DNA of 21,434 nucleotides from Bacteroidota bacterium. Lineage in GTDB: Bacteria; Bacteroidota; Bacteroidia; NS11-12g; UBA9320. Below, piece by piece: positions 1-7,247 of this stretch. Positions within the stretch are counted from its first letter, which is position 1, and each line of letters starts with the position of its first letter. The DNA lies in contig JAHEKB010000008.1 in assembly GCA_024638525.1 (NCBI GenBank), forward strand, positions 1 to 21,434, written 5' to 3'. The notes under the pieces are model-generated. The model ran no database searches. It was not told the DNA's origin and saw nothing but the letters and a program-made list of their open reading frames with translations. The position numbers and the translations under genes were made by a program.

Positions 1-372
1 TTACCTGCGAGTTATAGGGGTGTTGCAGGTGACGAGATTGAAAAGGTGATTAAGAACAAACGAGAAATTCAAACCCGAGTTTACCTTACCAGTGGCGGCA
101 AAGAATATGTCCCAGATGGCAGCCCGGGTGCCAATTCTCCTTTCTCAGCTAAATTGATCCAGGCATTGGAAGATCGAGCAGCTCAAGAGGGACGTCCCAA
201 AGACTATATTACGCTTGAAGACATTATTTCTTATATGCACGCCTTAGACACAAAGGTGAAATACGGAACTTTTGGAGTCCATAAACAAAACGGGGATTTC
301 ATCTTTGAGTATCGCGCTGATGATGAATTGGAAGATCTTCAAATTCAAATTGGGAATGTAGCATCAGATTAA
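1..372 (+). CDS. Caspase-like (peptidase C14) family protein, C-terminal part
   Basis: The reading frame is open from base 1, so the gene begins before the window; the GTG at 46 is only an internal codon. The visible 123 residues contain the pattern typical of the end of a caspase-fold domain: 'YLTSGGKEYVPDG', then 'NSPFSAKLIQAL', then 'YITLEDIISYM' and 'GDFIFEYR'. In bacterial caspase-like proteins, an S-G-G/A...V.DG...SPFA block follows the catalytic Cys and shapes the substrate pocket. The catalytic His and Cys would lie upstream and cannot be seen. Role and substrate are unknown; such proteins are thought to be regulatory or signalling proteases. The next gene starts 132 nt downstream with its own promoter, so this is the end of a transcription unit. 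Family call fairly secure, function not. Confidence 0.7.
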   Translation, partial: LPASYRGVAGDEIEKVIKNKREIQTRVYLTSGGKEYVPDGSPGANSPFSAKLIQALEDRAAQEGRPKDYITLEDIISYMHALDTKVKYGTFGVHKQNGDFIFEYRADDELEDLQIQIGNVASD

Positions 373-456
373 TGAGAGCATTATAGTATGCATTCTTCTC
401 CTTTGCACGTTCAAGTGCGTGATTGAGCTAAGTAGAAGTTGTTTCGTTGAGCTTTC

Positions 457-488
457 TTGTCATTCCTTATTTTCTAAATGTATCTTTG
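457..488 (+). promoter_or_regulatory. Bacteroidota-type promoter for the aldehyde dehydrogenase gene
   Basis: TTG at 457-459, a 21-nt spacer, then TATCTTTG at 481-488, an exact match to the TAnnTTTG -7 element of the primary Bacteroidota sigma factor. The predicted start of transcription is about 10 nt before the ATG at 505. Motif match only. Confidence 0.5.
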
Positions 489-504
489 AGCTTCGCTTAA
501 AAAG

Positions 505-2046
505 ATGGGTAAAACAGTTGATGAATTGTTATTTGATCTCGGAATAAAGAAGGTCAACGAGAGCATCTGTACAGGTACAGAATGGATAAGCTCTATTGGA
601 ACGGAACACAAAGAAGTCTTTAGTCCAGTGGATGGAGAAAAACTAGCAGAGGTGGTCTATGCCAATGTCAGTGAATATGAGCATGTGATTAAGAATGCTC
701 AAGAAGCCTTTGAAGTTTGGCGCACTATGCCGGCTCCAGCTCGGGGAGAGATCGTGAGAAAGTTTGGGGTTAAGCTCAGATTGAGAAAAAAAGACCTTGG
801 AAGACTGGTGAGTTATGAGATGGGCAAGAGCTATCAAGAGGGGTTGGGAGAAGTACAAGAGATGATAGACATCTGTGACTTTGCAACTGGCTTATCTCGG
901 CAATTGTATGGACTTACCATGCATTCTGAAAGGCCAGAACACAGAATGTATGAGCAATGGCATCCTATTGGCCTTGTTGGTATAATATCAGCCTTCAATT
1001 TTCCGGTTGCTGTATGGGCTTGGAATGCAATGATTGCAGCAATATGCGGAGATGTCTGTATTTGGAAGCCCAGCGAGAAAGCGCCGCTTTCTGCCATAGC
1101 ATGTCATCAAATACTCAAGGAAGTAATTATAGAAAATGATATTCCCGAAGGTGTTTTTAACCTTGTTATCGGCGACTACAGAATAGGCGAAGCCATGGCC
1201 AAGGACAGAAGAATACCATTGGTTTCTGCCACTGGATCGACTCGCATGGGTAAACGCGTAGGACAAATAGTTGGAGCGCGTTTAGGCAGATCGTTGCTAG
1301 AGTTAGGAGGAAACAATGCCATTATCATCACTGAGCATGCAGATTTAGAGAAAGCATTACCCGCCGCTGTTTTTGGCTGTGTTGGGACTGCAGGACAGCG
1401 TTGCACAAGTACACGACGGCTGCTGATACAAGAAAGTGTTATGGAAAAGTTCAAGCAAAAGCTTGTTCATGCATACGGACAGTTGAAAATTGGGGATCCA
1501 CTCGATGAAAACAATCACGTAGGCCCGCTAATTGATAAAGATGCAGTTCAACAGTTTCAACGAGCAATCAAGGAAGTAGAAGAAGAAGGAGGGCAAATTG
1601 TTTACGGCGGAGAAGTGCTCAGCGGAAAAGGCTTTGAAAGCGGATGTTATGTCCGGCCCTGCATAGCAGAAGTTCAAAATCATTTTGAGATTGTACAAGA
1701 GGAGACCTTTGCACCTATAGTATACCTTATTCCCTTCAAGGACTTGGACGAAGCTATAGCCATGCAGAACGATGTAAAGCAGGGACTGAGTTCAGCCATA
1801 TTTACCAATGACCTTCTAGAGGCTGAGAAATTCTTGAGTTCTCAAGGCAGTGATTGTGGCATTGCTAATGTTAATATTGGTACTTCTGGTGCGGAAATTG
1901 GCGGAGCCTTTGGCGGAGAAAAAGAAACAGGGGGTGGACGAGAAAGCGGTTCTGATGCTTGGAAAATTTATATGCGCCGACAGACCAATACTATAAATTA
2001 CGGAAAAGATCTTCCTTTAGCTCAGGGGATCAAATTTGAATTGTAG
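505..2046 (+). CDS. amaB: L-aminoadipate-semialdehyde / piperideine-6-carboxylate dehydrogenase (ALDH7 family)
   Basis: NAD-dependent aldehyde dehydrogenase predicted to oxidise alpha-aminoadipate semialdehyde (in equilibrium with piperideine-6-carboxylate) to alpha-aminoadipate in cytoplasmic lysine catabolism. The 513-residue length matches ALDH7/antiquitin. Family landmarks are visible: 'FNFPVAVWAWN' near residue 170, the cofactor-loop 'GSTRMGKRVG', the catalytic base Glu266 in 'LLELGGNN' (the NN is typical of ALDH7), and the nucleophile Cys300 in 'GTAGQRCTSTRR', also ALDH7-like. Near the C-terminus 'GGAFGGEKETGGGRESGSD' is the usual ALDH7 ending. The ATG at 505 gives full family length and sits just behind a good promoter (457-488). 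It appears monocistronic, since the next genes concern electron transfer. Another semialdehyde substrate is possible, but the ALDH7 assignment is strong. Confidence 0.9.
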   Translation: MGKTVDELLFDLGIKKVNESICTGTEWISSIGTEHKEVFSPVDGEKLAEVVYANVSEYEHVIKNAQEAFEVWRTMPAPARGEIVRKFGVKLRLRKKDLGRLVSYEMGKSYQEGLGEVQEMIDICDFATGLSRQLYGLTMHSERPEHRMYEQWHPIGLVGIISAFNFPVAVWAWNAMIAAICGDVCIWKPSEKAPLSAIACHQILKEVIIENDIPEGVFNLVIGDYRIGEAMAKDRRIPLVSATGSTRMGKRVGQIVGARLGRSLLELGGNNAIIITEHADLEKALPAAVFGCVGTAGQRCTSTRRLLIQESVMEKFKQKLVHAYGQLKIGDPLDENNHVGPLIDKDAVQQFQRAIKEVEEEGGQIVYGGEVLSGKGFESGCYVRPCIAEVQNHFEIVQEETFAPIVYLIPFKDLDEAIAMQNDVKQGLSSAIFTNDLLEAEKFLSSQGSDCGIANVNIGTSGAEIGGAFGGEKETGGGRESGSDAWKIYMRRQTNTINYGKDLPLAQGIKFEL

Positions 2047-2187
2047 TCATTTTTATCCTGCTCAGAAATCCCTGAGTGATTTCCATCTTTGATATTTATA
2101 TCATCTTTCTTGTTGATTGTGGTCATAGTTTAGATGTACTGTGATTACTTGCTTTGCCTGCATATAATTTATCAACTGCATCCAGGT

Positions 2188-2424
2188 ATGACAAAATCAA
2201 AAAATCAAATTTCCAGAAGGCAATTGTTCAGTGCATTAGGTTTAATGCTCGTTCCACTTGCTGCAAAACCTAAGGCAGTCACAAAAGATCCAGAGGAGTA
2301 TCAAATACTTTTAAAGCCCGATGGCACCACTGTAAAAGTGGCTTCTTCTACACTTAAAAAATCCAAAGTAGTTAGGAAAAAATTGTCAAATAAGGGGTTC
2401 TACCAATGGTTAAAGAAAAAGTAA
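2188..2424 (+). CDS. Small Tat-signal protein of unknown function
   Basis: A 78-residue protein read from ATG 2188. The frame is open further upstream (to 2134), but the ATG at 2188 puts a twin-arginine leader at the N-terminus: 'SRRQLFSALG', a hydrophobic stretch and 'PLAAKP'. The mature part is short, basic and ends in 'KKK'. A stretch 'LLKPDGTTVKVASSTLKKS' resembles 'VELMTSDGKVVEVDESEVQ', which lies just after the Tat leader of the next protein; the two may share a small domain. The stop codon is separated by a single base from the start of the ferredoxin gene, so they are almost certainly cotranscribed. It could be an accessory, chaperone-like or Fe-S subunit-binding peptide. No known family recognised. 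Confidence 0.65.
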   Translation: MTKSKNQISRRQLFSALGLMLVPLAAKPKAVTKDPEEYQILLKPDGTTVKVASSTLKKSKVVRKKLSNKGFYQWLKKK

Positions 2425-2425
2425 G

Positions 2426-3361
2426 ATGGAAGATTTATTAAATCAAAGGAGAAAATTTTTAAGCACAGGTTTAAAATTGGGATTGGTGGTTGCCGCAAGC
2501 AGCCTGGGATTGGCAAAGGTTGTAGGTCGCTCAAAAAATGGACTTGAAGAAGGCAAAGTTGAATTGATGACTTCAGATGGTAAAGTAGTAGAGGTTGATG
2601 AAAGTGAAGTCCAGGAAATTACCATGGAGCAGGATTATAATGTCAGGGAAGGATTTTCAGACAAAAAAATGGTGATGGTCATTGATCTTGCAAAATGTAA
2701 GAACGCTAAGAAATGCGTTTCTTCATGTTCTAAGATGCATCATGTAAGCGGCGAAAATGCATGGCTTAAGGTGTATAAGATGCAGGATAACCCAAATTCT
2801 GCCCCCTATTGGCAACCCACTCTTTGTATGCACTGCGATGAGCCTCCTTGTGTAAAAGTTTGCCCGGTAGATGCCACTTTTAAGCGCCGAGATGGAATAG
2901 TTCTTATTGACAATCAACGTTGCATTGGCTGTCGATTCTGCATGGCAGCTTGCCCATATTCAACCAGGGTATTTAACTGGTCTGAACCCGAAAAAATTAA
3001 TGAGCCAGGTTGCTGTGATTACTCACCAGAAACAGGCGTACCTCATGAAATGGGGACGGTTTCTAAATGCGATTTTTGCCCGGACAAGGTGGCAAAAAAT
3101 GAGCTACCAGACTGTGTAACGGCCTGCCCGAATGGAGTATTCTATTTTGGCGATAAATATGAGGACACAGTTACTAATGGCGAAGAGACTGTTCGTTTAA
3201 GTGCGCTACTTAAAGAGAAATCAGGTTATAGATTAATGGAGGAACTAGGCACAGCACCGAATGTATACTACTTGCCTCCAGTAGATCGCTTGGAAGAATT
3301 TGAGGATGGGTTGGAGAATTATAATGAGTTCAATATGTTACCTGAAATTGAAGAACAATGA
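2426..3361 (+). CDS. Tat-exported 4Fe-4S ferredoxin subunit (DmsB/PsrB/HybA-like)
   Basis: Periplasmic electron-transfer subunit of 311 residues. A twin-arginine leader (QRRKFLSTGLKLG, residues 7-19) indicates folded export. Four cysteine motifs follow. Motif 1 is C91-xx-A94-xx-C97-xxx-C101, with alanine where the second cysteine is expected. Motif 2 is C134, C137, C142, C146. Motif 3 is C166, C169, C172, C176 ('CIGCRFCMAACPY'). Motif 4 is C215, C218, C230, C234. An extra pair, C196-C197, lies between motifs 3 and 4. The family normally holds four cubane clusters and links a molybdopterin enzyme or cytochrome to an NrfD-type membrane subunit. Here nrfD follows directly with an ATGA overlap, but no molybdoenzyme gene is nearby. 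The leader is followed by a 'DGKVVEVDESE' segment shared with the preceding small protein. Confidence 0.88.
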   Translation: MEDLLNQRRKFLSTGLKLGLVVAASSLGLAKVVGRSKNGLEEGKVELMTSDGKVVEVDESEVQEITMEQDYNVREGFSDKKMVMVIDLAKCKNAKKCVSSCSKMHHVSGENAWLKVYKMQDNPNSAPYWQPTLCMHCDEPPCVKVCPVDATFKRRDGIVLIDNQRCIGCRFCMAACPYSTRVFNWSEPEKINEPGCCDYSPETGVPHEMGTVSKCDFCPDKVAKNELPDCVTACPNGVFYFGDKYEDTVTNGEETVRLSALLKEKSGYRLMEELGTAPNVYYLPPVDRLEEFEDGLENYNEFNMLPEIEEQ

Positions 3362-4677
3362 CACCATATTACATAACATTAAAAGAACTGTCCCCTAAAC
3401 ATTTTGGCTTGAAGGCCAAGATTTGGGTTTTTTCACTAGTCATTTTAGTATTGATTGGTTTATATGCATATGTCCAACAATTGCGATTTGGCTTAGGTGA
3501 AACGGGCATGAGAGATTATGCATTTTGGGGCATATACATATCTAATTTTGTATTCTTTGTTGCCATTAGCCTTGTTGGCTCATTAATTTCAGCCATTCTA
3601 AAATTAAGCGGAGCAAAATGGAGTACTCCATTGACACGGATTTCTGAAATAATTGCAGTTGCGTCTATTCTAATGGCTGGGCTTATCATCATCGTAGACA
3701 TGGGTAGACCTGAAAGGTTGTTCAATCTGTTTATTCATGGAAGATTGCAATCGCCAATTATTTGGGACGTAATCGTGATAAGTACCTATTTATTCATCAG
3801 TTTGCTCTTGCTTTACATACCCCTAATTCCAGATTTTGCTATTCTCAAAGATTGGAAGGGAAGCTCGCCACTGCAAAGACGCTGGTATAGAAGGTTAGCG
3901 ATTAATTGGAAAGGAAATAAAGAGCAGCGAAGACTATTTAATATTTCAGTAAGAACCTTAACCATTTTAATTATTCCTGTGGCTTTTGGTATTCATACGG
4001 TGACTTCGTGGCTGTTTGCAACCACGTACAGACCCGGTTGGGACAGCACGAATTTTGGTCCGTATTTTATTGCAGGGGCATTTGTTGCTGGAACAGGAGC
4101 GGTAATTGCGGTGATGTATGTGGTTCGTTCTGCGTACAAATTGAAGAAGTACATAACGGATAAGCACTTTGACTACATGGGCAAACTGCTCGTTATGCTC
4201 TGTGCTATATACGTATACTTCAACATCAATGAATATTTAGTTCCGGCCTACAAATCATCGCATGCAGAAAAAGAGCATTTATTTCAACTTTTTACCGGCC
4301 ACTATTCAGCCATGTTCTGGTTAGTTATTGTCGGAGGCTTGTTGTTGCCCATTGTGGTGTTGCTCTTTAAAAAGGGCAGAAAGCCATTGCCCATGTTTAT
4401 CATTGGGCTGGTTGTGGTCATAGGAGCTTGGTGGAAAAGATATATTATCGTAACTCCTACTTTATTACATCCATTTGTGCCCATGCAGGGTGTACCTGAA
4501 TCTTGGCATACTTATTACGCCAGTTGGGTAGAGTGGGCAATAGTTATAGGCAGTGTGGCCATGGCTGCTTTGATCATTACCCTTTTGCTTAGATATGTTC
4601 CCATTATTCCCATACAAGAAACCTGGGATGAAAATCAGATTTCCATACCAGATAAAAGTGATTCCGATGAAAGCTAA
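3358..4677 (+). CDS. nrfD: NrfD/PsrC/ActC-family integral membrane quinone-reactive subunit
   Basis: A 439-residue polytopic protein with about ten hydrophobic segments (roughly residues 22-39, 55-81, 94-115, 133-156, 200-222, 236-255, 277-295, 318-336, 344-365, 390-411). Ten helices fit the ActC/long NrfD type better than the eight-helix PsrC type. Recognisable stretches are 'VDMGRPERLFNLF' (113-125) after helix 3 and 'GIHTVTSWLFATTYRPGWDS' (211-230) followed by 'FGPYF', very like ActC of alternative complex III. The family exchanges electrons between membrane quinones and an attached Fe-S subunit and has no heme of its own. The start overlaps the ferredoxin stop (ATGA), implying translational coupling and a complex. 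Direction of electron flow cannot be read from sequence. Confidence 0.88.
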   Translation: MTPYYITLKELSPKHFGLKAKIWVFSLVILVLIGLYAYVQQLRFGLGETGMRDYAFWGIYISNFVFFVAISLVGSLISAILKLSGAKWSTPLTRISEIIAVASILMAGLIIIVDMGRPERLFNLFIHGRLQSPIIWDVIVISTYLFISLLLLYIPLIPDFAILKDWKGSSPLQRRWYRRLAINWKGNKEQRRLFNISVRTLTILIIPVAFGIHTVTSWLFATTYRPGWDSTNFGPYFIAGAFVAGTGAVIAVMYVVRSAYKLKKYITDKHFDYMGKLLVMLCAIYVYFNINEYLVPAYKSSHAEKEHLFQLFTGHYSAMFWLVIVGGLLLPIVVLLFKKGRKPLPMFIIGLVVVIGAWWKRYIIVTPTLLHPFVPMQGVPESWHTYYASWVEWAIVIGSVAMAALIITLLLRYVPIIPIQETWDENQISIPDKSDSDES

Positions 4678-5518
4678 TATATTTAAAGTTGTCCCAATAA
4701 TATTCTTGCTGCTGTGCGGTTCGTATGGGTATAGCTCCACTAAGGTTAAACTTCGGTTAGGGGCTAGCTATTATCACGAAATGGGTGCAGATCCAATGAT
4801 TAAGCTTAAAACACGAGCTAAAATTGATGGCAAAACAGTGCCGATTTCTGAACTGGAAATAAAAGTATTTAGGGCATATGGAGATACGACATTCTTTCTT
4901 TCAGCAATTAAAACCGATGATGAAGGGATAGCCAATTATGCATTGGATGATGATCAGTTTGAATTGCGCGACACTTCGGGTTACTTCACCTATATCTTCA
5001 TTGTAGAAAATCACGATAATTTTAAGGATGTAGAGAAATCCTTGAGTTTTATTCCCGCTGAATTAGCGCTCGAGATAAAACAAATAGGAGAAACCCCTCA
5101 CATATATGCTAAATTATACAATAGCATTACCCAAGAGCCGGTTGTAGATGAAGGTCTTGTATTTGCCGTAGATCGATTGTTTAAACCGCTGGTTATTGGA
5201 GAAGAAGAAATATATTTTACAGACGAAGATGGCTTGGTGTTATTGCCATACGAAGGCGATCTGCCCGGTAAGGATGGTCTATTAACCTTCTTGGTTAAAC
5301 TAGACGATAGCGACGACTATGGCACTGTGTTGGCTAGCATAGATGCCAAGCTTGGCACAAATATTGTTCTTGAATCAACATACGACCAAAGAACAATGTG
5401 GTCACCGCCAAACAAAACACCTTGGATGTTGATCATATTTCCCAATTTAATTATTTTAGTGGTTTGGGGAACATTGGTTTGGTTGCTGTTCAACTTATAC
5501 AAAATATACAAAAATTAA
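4667..5518 (+). CDS. Membrane-anchored periplasmic beta-sandwich protein, two Ig-like repeats
   Basis: A 283-residue protein. The ATG at 4667 is preferred because it opens a clear signal peptide (IFKVVPIIFLLLCGSYGYS); it overlaps the nrfD end by 11 nt. An earlier in-frame ATG at 4595 would prepend a non-signal segment. The mature part is rich in beta-strand patterns and holds two similar units: one ending near 'IKTDDEGIANYAL', another with 'IYFTDEDGLVLLPY'. The C-terminus has one transmembrane helix (WMLIIFPNLIILVVWGTLVW) and a short basic tail, so the body faces the periplasm. The first unit resembles the protein at 9874-10380 at the other end of the cluster. No named family recognised. Position between nrfD and a cytochrome suggests a scaffold or docking subunit (inference). 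Confidence 0.75.
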   Translation: MKANIFKVVPIIFLLLCGSYGYSSTKVKLRLGASYYHEMGADPMIKLKTRAKIDGKTVPISELEIKVFRAYGDTTFFLSAIKTDDEGIANYALDDDQFELRDTSGYFTYIFIVENHDNFKDVEKSLSFIPAELALEIKQIGETPHIYAKLYNSITQEPVVDEGLVFAVDRLFKPLVIGEEEIYFTDEDGLVLLPYEGDLPGKDGLLTFLVKLDDSDDYGTVLASIDAKLGTNIVLESTYDQRTMWSPPNKTPWMLIIFPNLIILVVWGTLVWLLFNLYKIYKN

Positions 5519-5523
5519 AAAAC

Positions 5524-5925
5524 ATGAAAACACTCAAAGGACTATTAATCTTATTGGCAGCACCGCTGCTGTTTCTCTCATTTGAAGTAACAGAGTCAAA
5601 TGATTGGGAAGTACCCGCCAAGTACAAGACTATGAAGAACCCCGTAACAGCAAATTCTTCTAGCATTGCAGAGGGAAAAGCGTTATATGTCAAGCACTGC
5701 AAGTCATGCCATGGAAAAGAAGGCTATGGTGATGGTCCCAAAGCAGAGGAGTTAGATGGCGATCTAGGAGATTTTTCTTCTGCTGCCTTTCAGAAACAAT
5801 CAGATGGTGAGCTCTATTATAAAACCACCACTGGAAGAGATGATATGCCAGGATTCAGCAAAAAGATCCCAGATTCAGAGGAAAGGTGGTCTGTAGTGAA
5901 TTACATGAGGACATTAAAAGAGTAA
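5524..5925 (+). CDS. Exported monoheme c-type cytochrome
   Basis: A 133-residue class I cytochrome c. The ATG at 5524 begins a signal sequence (KTLKGLLILLAAPLLFLS) and lies 5 nt after the preceding stop; a longer in-frame reading starting inside the upstream gene is unlikely. The heme motif is C59-K-S-C62-H63 in 'HCKSCHGKEGYGDGP', and Met108 in 'DDMPGFSKK' is the likely sixth ligand. The ending 'RWSVVNYMRTLKE' is the usual C-terminal helix. It may be lodged in the membrane by an uncleaved leader or be soluble in the periplasm. As the last gene of the ferredoxin/nrfD transcription unit, it is the obvious soluble electron partner for that module. Confidence 0.9.
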   Translation: MKTLKGLLILLAAPLLFLSFEVTESNDWEVPAKYKTMKNPVTANSSSIAEGKALYVKHCKSCHGKEGYGDGPKAEELDGDLGDFSSAAFQKQSDGELYYKTTTGRDDMPGFSKKIPDSEERWSVVNYMRTLKE

Positions 5926-5944
5926 TTGTCTAACTGACATAAAG

Positions 5945-5977
5945 AAAGCCAATACAGTCTTGTATTGGCTTTTTTTT
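5945..5977 (+). terminator. Rho-independent terminator after the cytochrome c gene
   Basis: AAAGCCAATACA (5945-5956) pairs perfectly with TGTATTGGCTTT (5961-5972) around a four-base GTCT loop. The T-run covers 5970-5977. It lies 19 nt after the cytochrome stop and separates the cluster into two transcription units. The A-rich 5' flank could also allow some function on the other strand. Confidence 0.9.
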
Positions 5978-6125
5978 GTCATCATTTTAGAGAATGATAA
6001 CAAACACCCTCGAGTGTGATACTGGTCAGTTGTTTATCGTGAGTCCATGCAGACCTTTGACCAAGGTAGTTGAAACATATATGAGAATTACCGCGCATTA
6101 GTTTATACTTAAAACAACAAACAAA

Positions 6126-6845
6126 ATGAAAACACGTAAAATTTTAACAACAGCGCCAGTAATTGGTGTGGGTTTACTACTCTTAGGGGGATTGCTCTTT
6201 ACTCAATGTACAAAAGAGGATGCAGTAAATCCGATTCAAGGAACAGATGTAACCGGTGAGGTTGCAATTAACACTGCAACGGACTGGGGCCTTGACAAAA
6301 CACATTCATCCGTCAATTGGAAAACTGCTTATTTCGGTGATCAAGCTTTTTTAACGGGAAAATTCACATCCTTTACATTGGATGTCAACTTTGATCAAGC
6401 TGATTTGGCAAATAGCACCATGGCAGCAACGGTAGCTCTTAACACATGTAACACAGGCGAACCGGGTAGAGATAATTTAGGCAAATGCTTAAACGGATAC
6501 CTTGGAGTTGCTCACAATGGTGATACATTGGCTGACGGATCACTAGACCCTGCAGGTATAGATGCTAATTCTAACGTCGCTTCTTTTACCAGTGATAACA
6601 TAACAGTTTATGGTAACGGCTATAAAGCTACAGGAGATTTGGTATTTAAAGGTGAAACGAGTACAGTTGATTTTATCTTCACTCATTTTGCAGAGAAAGA
6701 TTATTCAGCGAATCAGGACGGCAGCAGGATCAGAGCAAGTTTTAATGGCTCATTCGACCTTAAAGCTAAGTCTATTCATGGAGTCACATCTTCATCAATT
6801 GCAGACATTGTGACTGTCGAGGTTAACGGAGTATTTAGGAAATAA
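6126..6845 (+). CDS. YceI-like domain lipoprotein
   Basis: A 239-residue lipoprotein. The leader ends in 'LLFTQC', with Cys28 as the probable lipidated residue. After a short spacer the YceI beta-barrel (lipocalin-like) begins at 'DWGLDKTHSSVNWKTAYFG', followed by 'GKFTSFTLDVNFDQADL', a 'NTCNTGEPGRDNLGK' loop where YceI has a T..RD pattern, and 'YKATGDLVFKGETSTVDF', the GDLTIKG-like strand. Known YceI proteins bind polyisoprenoids such as quinone tails. Ligand here unknown. It is the first gene after the terminator at 5945-5977 and probably leads the second transcription unit; a candidate TATACTTA element at 6104-6111 is too weak to annotate. The role could be quinone or lipid handling near the NrfD module. 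Confidence 0.78.
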   Translation: MKTRKILTTAPVIGVGLLLLGGLLFTQCTKEDAVNPIQGTDVTGEVAINTATDWGLDKTHSSVNWKTAYFGDQAFLTGKFTSFTLDVNFDQADLANSTMAATVALNTCNTGEPGRDNLGKCLNGYLGVAHNGDTLADGSLDPAGIDANSNVASFTSDNITVYGNGYKATGDLVFKGETSTVDFIFTHFAEKDYSANQDGSRIRASFNGSFDLKAKSIHGVTSSSIADIVTVEVNGVFRK

Positions 6846-6867
6846 ATAAGATTAATTTAAATTCAAA

Positions 6868-7233
6868 ATGAGAAAATCAATTAAAACATGGATGATGGTA
6901 ATAGTTGCTATCTTCATGATACAAGCTTGCTCCAAAGAAGAAGGAGTAGTTAAAGGCAAAGAGATAAAAGGAACGGTAATGTATACTGATGGAGTTGCAG
7001 ATGGAGCTGTGGTCTACATCACATATGGAGCTACAGAAAGCACCGGTGAATACAATGCATCAACGGTAGCCAATGCAAATGGAGCTTACTCCATACAAGG
7101 ATTGAATCCAGGCGATTATTTTATAGATGCTGTTTATACTGACGATAATGGTATTGAATTCAATACCCCTGGTTACTATGTTGAAATTGGGTCTGCAAAA
7201 GGCACTTTAGATTTAAATATTGATCTTAAGTAA
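6868..7233 (+). CDS. Small lipoprotein with carboxypeptidase-regulatory-like (Ig-type) domain
   Basis: A 121-residue protein with a lipoprotein leader ending 'FMIQAC' (Cys21). The mature part is one seven-stranded domain: 'IKGTVMYTDGVADGAVVYI', then 'NANGAYSIQGLNPGDYFIDA', the pattern of CarboxypepD_reg/SdrB-like domains in which G-x-Y/F-x-I..L..G.Y marks the central strands. Such domains serve as structural or docking modules. It follows the YceI gene by 22 nt and precedes the heme lipoprotein by 14 nt, so it belongs to the same operon. No metal or heme ligands are visible. Specific function unknown. Confidence 0.75.
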   Translation: MRKSIKTWMMVIVAIFMIQACSKEEGVVKGKEIKGTVMYTDGVADGAVVYITYGATESTGEYNASTVANANGAYSIQGLNPGDYFIDAVYTDDNGIEFNTPGYYVEIGSAKGTLDLNIDLK

Positions 7234-7247
7234 GCTAAACCCAAAGT

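Noticed and set aside
2061..2076. Small inverted repeat CTCAG/CTGAG after the aldehyde dehydrogenase gene.
   Set aside because: Only 5 bp of stem with a 6-nt loop and no T-run; too weak for a terminator call.
6056..6074. TTGACCAAGGTAGTTGAA-like stretch upstream of the YceI gene considered as an FNR/CRP-type site.
   Set aside because: It is not a proper inverted repeat: the right half does not mirror the left.
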